The notes below the pieces were generated by a model. It was not told the origin of the DNA. It did not search any database and saw only the letters and a program-made list of their open reading frames with translations. Positions 1 through 5,190 of a stretch of 5,397 bases of DNA are shown here, piece after piece. This DNA comes from an uncultured Clostridia bacterium (GTDB lineage Bacteria > Bacillota > Clostridia > UMGS1810), in contig CALGRC010000218.1 in the NCBI GenBank assembly GCA_937959315.1, positions 1 to 5,397 on the forward strand. The letters run 5' to 3'. Positions within the stretch are counted from its first letter, which is position 1. Each line of letters starts with the position of its first letter. A program made the position numbers and the translations under genes.

Positions 1-2625
1 CCGGAAAATGGCAAACTAGAGGTTTTACAGCAAGAAACGGCGCTGGTATCCGGCGCTGAGGTTGCCGGGCAATCAATTATCCGTATCCGCGTGACGCCAA
101 ATGACGGGTATATTACCGGCCGGGTAACCATCAATGGGCAGGCGGCTGCACTGGAAGAAGGCGCGGCAGAATATACGGTGACGGCAGATACCGTCATTGC
201 TGCTGCATTTGAAGCCAATACAGCGCCAAAACCCGGCAGCAAGATTTTAAAAACAAACAGTGTAACGGCGACAACCCTTAATTTGCTGTGGACAGCGGCT
301 GAGGATGACCATACTGCTGCAGCAGGGTTACGGTATGACATATATGTGTCCAAATCCGACAATTTGTCATCGGTAGAAAATTGTGAGCAAAATGGCACAC
401 TGGTTGCCAGCTTGAAAAATGAGGATTTTTATAGCGTGAAGAATTTAATTCCGGCTACCAACTATTATTTTAATGTGGTTGTACAGGATGAACAGGGGTT
501 AAAATCTTGTTACACAACGAAATCGGTTAAGACATTGAAAAATGCAGAATCGTCTGTATTGGGTGTGGCGGTCTTTGCAGAAAAAACAGTTGTAGAACCA
601 GGTGGGCAAGTTTCGTTGTATGCGCAGGTATATGGCGAAAATGAACCGTCGCAGGCTGTGACGGGCGCCGTATCGGGCAACAAAAGCGATGATACATCTG
701 TGCGGGTGGTTAACAGCACAAGTTTTAACGGGAAAACGTGTCTTATCCTCTCCGTTGGCGGGGATGAAACTAGTTCCGAGCTTACCGTAAAAGTGACGTC
801 GGCGCAAGATAAAAAAATGTCTGCATCTGTAGCCATCAAAGTTCAGCAGCCGCAGGAAGATATTGTTACAGGCGTATCGGTATACCCGGCGGAAAAAACT
901 CTGCAGAAAGGCGCCTCTTTCGTTTTTGGCGCTGAAGTAGTTGGGACGGGGGCATATGAAAGAGCTGTTATTTGGACGGTCGAAGGTGCAGCCAGCCCGG
1001 GTACGGTTATTGCTGATGGGAAATTGACGGTTGCAGCAGATGAAACAGCGGAAGCATTGGTAGTGAAAGCCACAAGTACAAAGTCGGCAGAAGTATTTGG
1101 AACAGCAGCAGTGACTCTGTCGGATGACGGGGCGGCGGCAACGATAACCGGGGTGGAGCTTTCTCCGGCAAGCGCAGTTGTTGTCGCTGGCGGAAAGGTT
1201 GTATTCAGAGCAGAAGTCATTGGCGAAAATGGCCCCAGCCAGGATGTGGTTTGGTCGTTAACCGGCAATGCAGTTGCTGAAACAGTCATAGAAAACGGTA
1301 TCCTAACGGTTGCAGAAAAAGAAACGGCTGACACTTTGACTGTGACGGCGACATCAGTGGGATCCCCGGATAAATCGGCTGCTGCAATAATAACCGTTTC
1401 GAAGGAAGAGGGATACCAACTCACCGTAGACGGCGGCGATGGAACGGTATGGACAGCCAAATATCCAGGCGGGACGGTGATTCCTATAGTGGCAATTCCT
1501 CCGGTTGGATATGGATTCAATCCGGCGAATGAAAATAAATGGCTTACTACGCCTGAAGCAGATATTCTATGTATTGACGAGCCAACAGAAGCCAAGGCTC
1601 ATTTGACGATGCCTTATCACGATTTAGTGGTGCGGGCAGATTTTGTGCATGTCTATCCGCAAGAAATTACCATCGAGGCATATGATGAACAAGGGGAAAA
1701 GAAACTTTCGTCTGCCGTTATCCGTACAAAAGGCGGGGCCATTTTATTGAAAGCAACTGTAAAGCCCAGCAATACTATCCAAGATGTTACATGGAAATCA
1801 AGCGATACCACGATCGCCACAATAGATGCCGATGGACTTGTAACCGCCCGTAAGAATGGGGAAGTCTATATGACTGCAACGGCAGCAGATAAAGATCCGG
1901 AAGGAAATCGTGTGACGGAACGGGTAAAAGTGACGGTTACCAATCAGTCAAACAGCAACCATAACAACAATAACCCGCCGTCAAATAACAACAATAACAA
2001 CAATTATACCGGCGGTGGTACGCATATTACCATCGGTTCCGACTCTGATAAGCACACTGCGTATATGAATGGTTATCCAGATGGGACGTTCCAGCCGGAT
2101 GCCAATATTACCCGTGCAGAGGCTGCGGCACTTGCAGCCCGGCTGTCTACCCTATACGACAGCAGCAAAGTTTATCCGTGCCATTTTACAGATACTGACA
2201 GCAATGCCTGGTATGCCAATGTAATTGGGTTTGTTTCGTCAAAAGGCATTGCGTCCGGTGATGGGGACGGGACGTTCCGGCCAGATGATTTCGTTACAAG
2301 GGCAGAATTTTCTGCCATGATGGCAAAGGCAACAGGATTGGCACTGCGTGGTGGTATCAGTTTTGCAGATGTTGGCGAACATTGGGCGAAAGGGTATATC
2401 AATGCGCTTGCTGCTAAGGGCGTTATCAATGGATATGCAGATGGGACCTTCCGGCCGGATAATGCAGTTACACGGGCCGAGGCGGCAAAAATTGCCAATG
2501 GCGCTGCTGGACGTATACCAAACAGCAATACGTTGGGAACTATGGTTTGCCCGTTCCATGACGTTAGCAGGGATTTTTGGGGATACTATGATATTATGGA
2601 AGCTGCAGTAACTTACACTGAGTAG
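1..2625 (+). CDS. SLH-domain cell-surface protein with Ig-like, FN3-like and InlB-like repeats (5' end outside window)
   Basis: The frame is open from base 1 to TAG at 2623-2625, giving 874 visible residues without the N-terminus or signal peptide. The GTG at 91 is internal to a domain and is not the start. Modules by visible residue: InlB-like beta repeat about 3-72; fibronectin type III-like 73-180; three Ig-like (Big-type) repeats starting GV(A/S/E) at about 188-281, 291-373 and 384-466; a second InlB-like repeat 472-551; a Big_2-like domain 552-646 with the typical W-K-S-S-D...A-T-I-D...G-L-V-T core; an Asn-rich linker 648-668 (14 Asn of 21); then SLH domains at about 685-720, 729-782 and 788-838, each with DGTF(Q/R)PD and TRAE. 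A half SLH-like tail (FHDV...DFWGYYDIMEA) closes the protein. SLH domains bind pyruvylated secondary cell-wall polymers, so the protein should be displayed on the cell wall with the repeats as a stalk; the ligand or activity would lie in the missing N-terminal part. A terminator follows directly. Confidence 0.93.
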   Translation, partial: PENGKLEVLQQETALVSGAEVAGQSIIRIRVTPNDGYITGRVTINGQAAALEEGAAEYTVTADTVIAAAFEANTAPKPGSKILKTNSVTATTLNLLWTAAEDDHTAAAGLRYDIYVSKSDNLSSVENCEQNGTLVASLKNEDFYSVKNLIPATNYYFNVVVQDEQGLKSCYTTKSVKTLKNAESSVLGVAVFAEKTVVEPGGQVSLYAQVYGENEPSQAVTGAVSGNKSDDTSVRVVNSTSFNGKTCLILSVGGDETSSELTVKVTSAQDKKMSASVAIKVQQPQEDIVTGVSVYPAEKTLQKGASFVFGAEVVGTGAYERAVIWTVEGAASPGTVIADGKLTVAADETAEALVVKATSTKSAEVFGTAAVTLSDDGAAATITGVELSPASAVVVAGGKVVFRAEVIGENGPSQDVVWSLTGNAVAETVIENGILTVAEKETADTLTVTATSVGSPDKSAAAIITVSKEEGYQLTVDGGDGTVWTAKYPGGTVIPIVAIPPVGYGFNPANENKWLTTPEADILCIDEPTEAKAHLTMPYHDLVVRADFVHVYPQEITIEAYDEQGEKKLSSAVIRTKGGAILLKATVKPSNTIQDVTWKSSDTTIATIDADGLVTARKNGEVYMTATAADKDPEGNRVTERVKVTVTNQSNSNHNNNNPPSNNNNNNNYTGGGTHITIGSDSDKHTAYMNGYPDGTFQPDANITRAEAAALAARLSTLYDSSKVYPCHFTDTDSNAWYANVIGFVSSKGIASGDGDGTFRPDDFVTRAEFSAMMAKATGLALRGGISFADVGEHWAKGYINALAAKGVINGYADGTFRPDNAVTRAEAAKIANGAAGRIPNSNTLGTMVCPFHDVSRDFWGYYDIMEAAVTYTE
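1942..2004 (+). repeat. Asn-codon-rich low-complexity linker (AAC/AAT runs)
   Basis: Runs of AAC and AAT codons encode an Asn-rich stretch, including a run of seven Asn, interrupted by PPS. It separates the Ig-like stalk from the SLH anchor. The near-tandem triplets make this tract prone to length variation by slippage; a three-base change keeps the frame. It is a spacer with no predicted fold. Confidence 0.7.
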
Positions 2626-2636
2626 AAATTGGCTGG

Positions 2637-2670
2637 AAACCAGGGCGGAAAAGAGCCGCCCTGGTTTTTT
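2637..2670 (+). terminator. Rho-independent terminator of the SLH protein gene
   Basis: A perfect 12-bp stem (arms 2637-2648 and 2656-2667, GC-rich core CCAGGGCGG) with a 7-nt loop AAAAGAG runs into six T at 2665-2670. It starts 11 bases after the TAG of the SLH protein gene and isolates that transcript from the tRNA unit. Confidence 0.93.
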
Positions 2671-2697
2671 AGTTTCATAAAAATTTTATAAAATCTA

Positions 2698-2726
2698 TTG
2701 ACTTCTTTAAAATTTATGTGTATAAT
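2698..2726 (+). promoter_or_regulatory. Sigma-A-type promoter of the tRNA-Lys gene
   Basis: The -35 box TTGACT (2698-2703) and the perfect -10 box TATAAT (2721-2726) are separated by 17 bp. The expected start near 2733 leaves a leader of about 13 nt before the mature tRNA. The near-consensus match suits a strongly and constitutively expressed stable RNA. Confidence 0.88.
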
Positions 2727-2745
2727 ATTAATGTTATTAAGGAAT

Positions 2746-2819
2746 GCACCTTTAGCTCAGCTGGCTATAGCACCTGACTCTTAATCAGGGTGTCCAGGGT
2801 TCGAATCCCTGAAGGTGTA
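2746..2819 (+). tRNA. tRNA-Lys, anticodon CTT
   Basis: A full cloverleaf can be drawn. The acceptor arms are GCACCTT (2746-2752) and AAGGTGT (2812-2818) with a G.U closing pair and discriminator A at 2819. The D stem GCTC/TAGC has three pairs plus one C-T mismatch. The anticodon stem CCTGA/TCAGG encloses loop CTCTTAA with anticodon CTT at 2780-2782. The variable loop is GTGTC, and the T arm CAGGG-TTCGAAT-CCCTG is canonical. The CCA end is not encoded, since CTGA follows the discriminator; it would have to be added by a CCA-adding enzyme. The gene decodes AAG. It has its own promoter and terminator, so it is a single-gene unit. Confidence 0.93.
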
Positions 2820-2828
2820 CTGATAGAA

Positions 2829-2869
2829 AAAGGCTTGAAACCTAGAAGTAAGGTTTTAAGCCTTTTTTT
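2829..2869 (+). terminator. Long-stem intrinsic terminator after tRNA-Lys, probably bidirectional
   Basis: The arms 2829-2843 and 2851-2865 form a 15-bp stem with a single G.U wobble and a 7-nt loop AGAAGTA, followed by T up to 2869. It begins 9 bases after the tRNA. On the minus strand the A-run at 2827-2831 becomes a short U-run after the same hairpin, so it could also stop leftward transcription coming from the lipoprotein gene. Confidence 0.9.
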
Positions 2870-2932
2870 CACATATGGATACGTTAACTGCTGCATTAGA
2901 CAACGATACCTAAGCACTATAACAGATGGATA

Positions 2933-2969
2933 TAAGTATTCCCGGCGTTTCGAACGCCGGGAATACTTA
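2933..2969. repeat. Perfect 17-bp inverted repeat with 3-nt loop
   Basis: The arms 2933-2949 and 2953-2969 are perfectly complementary (TAAGTATTCCCGGCGTT and its reverse complement) around the loop TCG. It lies 29 bases past the stop codon of the minus-strand lipoprotein gene. There is no U-run directly after it in either direction; on the plus strand a T6 tract lies about 8 bases further on (2978-2983). It may be a 3'-end stabilising hairpin, a weak terminator, or one copy of a dispersed palindromic repeat; the sequence alone does not decide. Confidence 0.75.
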
Positions 2970-2998
2970 ATATGGCGTTTTTTGTGATTCAAGGATTC

Positions 2999-3397
2999 CT
3001 ATTTGACAAATGCTGCATTGTAGTTTTCATATTTGAAGGTAATAATGTCTCCTTCGGATATTGCAATGTCTTTTGCTCCTACATTTGCCAATTGTCCGTT
3101 ATGGTAGAGAAGCCAGCCATCCGTTTCTGTAGAGGCTATTCCGCCAAAATTATCGAACATGCCTGAATTATAAGTGTAAGGTAATTTTTCTTGTTTGCAT
3201 GCAGCAATGATAACATCATCCGCTTTTGGTTCTGTGGTTGTTACTTCCATTTGCACAGATAGTAGAGGGTTATTATCTTGGATGATTTCCGCTTGCACAT
3301 GTATTGCTGTTCCGCTGGTTGTTTGTGTACAGCCGCTTGTCAATACTGCTGATATGAAAATCAGCAGCAATAGACTTGCTGTTTTCTTTTTATGCAT
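2999..3397 (-). CDS. Small lipoprotein with a DUF4430-like domain
   Basis: 132 residues. The N-terminus has a KKK n-region, a hydrophobic stretch at 7-19 and a lipobox-like L-T-S-G-C with Cys23 as the expected lipidated residue, so the mature protein should sit on the outer face of the membrane. Residues about 49-126 resemble the DUF4430 (transcobalamin C-terminal-like, beta-grasp) family: D-V-I-I-A-A-C, a Gly-rich turn F-G-G-I, then G-W-L-L-Y-H-N-G-Q (W95, N100, G101), then I-S-E-G-D-I-I-T-F-K-Y at the end. The family occurs in secreted proteins, some linked to corrinoid or other ligand binding; no specific ligand can be read here. The start is ATG with an AAAGGAAG ribosome binding site (3404-3411) 6 bases upstream. 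It is transcribed in the same direction as the peptidase gene, 107 bp upstream, with no clear terminator between them, so some read-through is possible. Confidence 0.8.
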   Translation of the reverse strand: MHKKKTASLLLLIFISAVLTSGCTQTTSGTAIHVQAEIIQDNNPLLSVQMEVTTTEPKADDVIIAACKQEKLPYTYNSGMFDNFGGIASTETDGWLLYHNGQLANVGAKDIAISEGDIITFKYENYNAAFVK

Positions 3398-3504
3398 AAA
3401 ATACTTCCTTTCAATTTTATTTTTTATTAAATATTAGTTTATTGATTGGCGATTGCACATCCTCAAATGCCGACAAAAGTTGAGAATATACCATGTAATG
3501 TTTG

Positions 3505-4239
3505 TTATTCCGAGCCGGGAAAACATATTTCGCATGGTTCTCTTAAAGCTGCTGCTTCTGAGAGCTTTAAACTAAAAACATTTGTTTTATTTTTGATAAT
3601 GGTACAATCCTGTTTATGATATTTATCGCCGCCGGTAGTACAGTATACAATCGTGTCTTCAGAATTTTGAACAGTAGATTGTCCGTCCTGTTCAGATTTA
3701 TTGGATGGTGCAGTCATAGCTGGAATATCATTTGAAGCCGGTGTGGCATGCTGTCCTGTGAACTGTGCCGCAAGATAATATAGGCCACAGGCAGCAGAAC
3801 CGGCAACACAAATGGCACATACGGCAATAAATTTATGATGTTGTTTCCAAAAAGACGGCTGGTAATTGAGGGCTAGTTTAGCGAAAGCGTTTGCCTCCGC
3901 TTCAGCTTCATCGTCATAATCTAAAGATAGTTCATGGCCGCATTCAATATGTGCCGCTTCATGCAGCATTGCCTCCAGCCGCTCAGATATTGATAAATTT
4001 GCGTCAATTCCCACATAGCAGGCAGTTGTACCTTCATAAAGAAACCCTTTGGTGGTTTTTGCATAATGCAGCAATTTGCTGGAAAGTTGTTCTAAAACCT
4101 GGTCGCCGCTTTCCGTATTGAATAAAATCACTTTCCAGCCACGATGTTCAAAATCATATTTGACTGCATAATAGGAGAGCCCATCGGGCAATCGTTTGAC
4201 ATATTGTTTTACAATTTTTTTGATTTGTCTGTTTGTCAT
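3505..4239 (-). CDS. Membrane-anchored ImmA/IrrE-family zinc peptidase with an extracytoplasmic Cys/His domain
   Basis: 244 residues from the ATG at 4237-4239, chosen because AAGGAGA lies 7 bases upstream. The frame stays open upstream to 4431, but that part overlaps the repressor gene. Residues 1-125 form the ImmA/IrrE (DUF955, COG2856) domain: zinc motif H93-E-A-A-H97 within M-L-H-E-A-A-H-I-E-C-G-H, and an acidic helix D-E-A-E-A-E-A-N-A-F-A supplying the third ligand (one of E111/E113/E115). A hydrophobic segment at about 136-160, preceded by WKQHHK, predicts one membrane span with the peptidase inside. A polar linker (161-195) leads to residues 198-242 with V-Y-C-T-T-G-G-D-K-Y-H-K-Q-D-C and P-C-E-I-C, a Y-H-x3-C...C-x2-C pattern seen in small Ada-like zinc-binding modules. 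Family members cleave or activate XRE repressors; the partner here is probably the repressor encoded just upstream. Typical ImmA proteins are soluble, so the span and outer domain are unusual. Confidence 0.85.
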   Translation of the reverse strand: MTNRQIKKIVKQYVKRLPDGLSYYAVKYDFEHRGWKVILFNTESGDQVLEQLSSKLLHYAKTTKGFLYEGTTACYVGIDANLSISERLEAMLHEAAHIECGHELSLDYDDEAEAEANAFAKLALNYQPSFWKQHHKFIAVCAICVAGSAACGLYYLAAQFTGQHATPASNDIPAMTAPSNKSEQDGQSTVQNSEDTIVYCTTGGDKYHKQDCTIIKNKTNVFSLKLSEAAALREPCEICFPGSE

Positions 4240-4291
4240 TTTGCGTTCTCCTTGTAAAGTATAGTGGAGAATGCGCAATCGCTGTTCGGCA

Positions 4292-4777
4292 TTATTGTTC
4301 ATTTTCATTTTCGGCTTGTTGTTTGCGCATAATAGATTCTTTTTGTGGAAATGTCTCCCTGATTTTAGCGCGGGCGCCGGTATTTGCAACGGCATACCCA
4401 TTGGACTGATACGTTTCTTGATGGTTTTCATCCAAAAGCTGCGGGACAGTTTTTTGACTTTTTGAAGTATCTGGCTGTTTTACAATATCCAGCAGTGTGT
4501 CAACAGCTTGCTGCATCGAGGGCTTTGCGCGGTATGCGGCTAGCAACTGTGCTTCGTGTGCATTGTGAATGACAGAATGGATTTCACCGATGCCAAGCAG
4601 ATAATCGGCTGTTACACCATATGTTTGAGAGAGTTTTACCAATATTTCGGAATTTGGTTCCCGTTCGTTGTTTTCATAGCTGGCATAGGTGCGCTGTGGA
4701 ATGCCCAATTCGTCTGCGGCGGTTTTTTGTGTAATACCTCTTGCTTCTCTTAATTTTTTTAATCGTTGGTCAAACAT
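4292..4777 (-). CDS. XRE-family repressor (ImmR/CI-like)
   Basis: 161 residues. The helix-turn-helix domain covers about residues 5-62: L-R-E-A-R-G-I-T-Q-K-T-A-A-D-E-L-G-I-P-Q-R-T-Y-A-S-Y-E-N, ending V-T-A-D-Y-L-L-G-I. Residues 72-100 (H-E-A-Q-L-L-A-A-Y-R-A-K-P-S-M-Q-Q-A-V-D-T-L-L) look helical and match the dimerisation region after the HTH in ImmR-type repressors. The last 60 residues are polar, with no recognised domain, and make the protein longer than a minimal repressor. The ATG has an AAGGGAGGTG ribosome binding site 4-6 bases upstream. The peptidase gene starts 52 bases beyond its stop on the same strand, so the two probably form one operon. Its own promoter carries a palindromic site directly beside the -10 box, which points to autoregulation. 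It is expected to repress the divergent Cro-like gene, and the peptidase would relieve this. Confidence 0.9.
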   Translation of the reverse strand: MFDQRLKKLREARGITQKTAADELGIPQRTYASYENNEREPNSEILVKLSQTYGVTADYLLGIGEIHSVIHNAHEAQLLAAYRAKPSMQQAVDTLLDIVKQPDTSKSQKTVPQLLDENHQETYQSNGYAVANTGARAKIRETFPQKESIMRKQQAENENEQ

Positions 4778-4799
4778 GGTACACCTCCCTTATCTTTAA

Positions 4800-4828
4800 A
4801 AGATACACTATTTGTGCAAAAAAGTCAA
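4800..4828 (-). promoter_or_regulatory. Promoter of the repressor-peptidase operon
   Basis: Read on the minus strand, TTGACT (4823-4828) and TATCTT (4800-4805) are 17 bp apart, a good sigma-A promoter. The 11-bp site at 4806-4816 fills the spacer right up to the -10 box, so a bound repressor would block RNA polymerase. The predicted leader is short, about 15-18 nt, and carries the ribosome binding site. Confidence 0.8.
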
Positions 4829-4957
4829 CGCACCAAACACAAATAGTGGATAATGCACAAAATAATTGGACAAAATCTGGCTATTTTTACTGCACAAAAC
4901 GTGTTTACAAAAAACGACAAAATGTGATATACTGCTTAAGGAGTTACACAAAATGTG
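4806..4957. promoter_or_regulatory. Operator array of CACAAAATGTG-like palindromes between divergent promoters
   Basis: An imperfect palindrome, (C/G)ACA-AAA-TGTG, recurs at 4806-4816 (reverse orientation, CACAAATAGTG), 4838-4848 (CACAAATAGTG), 4869-4879 (GACAAAATCTG), 4893-4903 (CACAAAACGTG), 4916-4926 (GACAAAATGTG) and 4947-4957 (CACAAAATGTG). A half copy lies at 4856-4863. Start-to-start distances are 32, 31, 24, 23 and 31 bases. The first site lies inside the repressor promoter, the fourth touches the -35 of the Cro-like promoter, the fifth ends one base before its -10, and the last lies just before its ribosome binding site. The placement is that expected for operators of a lysogenic switch; which of the two HTH proteins binds which site is inference. 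Confidence 0.75.
4904..4933 (+). promoter_or_regulatory. Promoter of the Cro-like gene, extended -10
   Basis: TTTACA (4904-4909) and TATACT (4928-4933) are separated by 18 bp, and a TGA triplet just before the -10 gives an extended -10 element. Operator-like sites touch the -35 (4893-4903) and occupy the spacer (4916-4926), so binding there should shut the promoter. The start is expected near 4940. Confidence 0.75.
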
Positions 4958-4972
4958 CAGGAGGGTTGGGAC

Positions 4973-5173
4973 GTGTATCAAAATATTGAAAGGGAGCGGA
5001 TGAGATATGGATATTCTATTGAGGAATTATCTCAATTGCTTGGCATATGCCCTGCAATTTACCGTGCATGGGAACAAAGGGGGGAAATACCGGCCGAACA
5101 GCTTCGGAAACTTTCACAATTATTTGGCTGTTCGGTGAATTATCTGCTTGGTTTAGAAGAGGAGCTTCAATAA
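4973..5173 (+). CDS. Cro-like XRE-family HTH protein
   Basis: 66 residues starting at GTG 4973, preferred because AGGAGGG (4959-4965) lies 7 bases upstream; an in-frame GTG at 4955 has no ribosome binding site and lies within an operator-like site. The HTH domain takes nearly the whole protein: S-I-E-E-L-S-Q-L-L-G-I-C-P-A-I-Y-R-A-W-E-Q-R-G-E-I-P, then L-R-K-L-S-Q-L-F-G-C-S-V-N-Y-L-L-G-L. No effector or dimerisation domain is present. It is transcribed away from the repressor gene across the shared control region, the position of a Cro or excision-control regulator in temperate elements. It may repress the repressor operon or activate downstream genes. The HTH assignment is firm; the Cro role is inferred from position and size. 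Confidence 0.85.
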   Translation: MYQNIERERMRYGYSIEELSQLLGICPAIYRAWEQRGEIPAEQLRKLSQLFGCSVNYLLGLEEELQ

Positions 5174-5190
5174 GATTTTTTTGAAATCGT

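Noticed and set aside
91..93. GTG as start of the surface protein
   Set aside because: The frame is open to base 1 and the residues before it belong to the same InlB-like repeat, so the real start is upstream of the window.
843..1595. A 250-codon open frame on the minus strand inside the surface protein gene
   Set aside because: It is a shadow of the repeat-rich coding sequence; its product is compositionally biased (Ala, Thr, Val, Ser, Pro) and it lies fully within a well-supported gene.
2765..2992. Open frames on both strands across the tRNA and hairpin (including 2790-2987 on the plus strand)
   Set aside because: They translate the tRNA and terminator sequences (for example S-G-I-R-T-L-D on the minus strand, a typical product of reading a tRNA gene) and have no ribosome binding site.
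3472..3482. GACAAAAGTTG, similar to the operator motif, upstream of the lipoprotein gene
   Set aside because: It is an isolated copy that loses the right half of the palindrome and sits by no convincing promoter, so a chance match is likely.
3412..3504. A promoter or terminator between the peptidase and lipoprotein genes
   Set aside because: A TAATAT-like -10 can be found on the minus strand, but no acceptable -35 stands at the right distance, and no stable hairpin with a U-run follows the peptidase stop.
4806..4957. A CRISPR array, suggested by repeated short motifs
   Set aside because: The repeats are only 11 bp, degenerate, palindromic and arranged around promoters, which fits operators and not CRISPR repeats.
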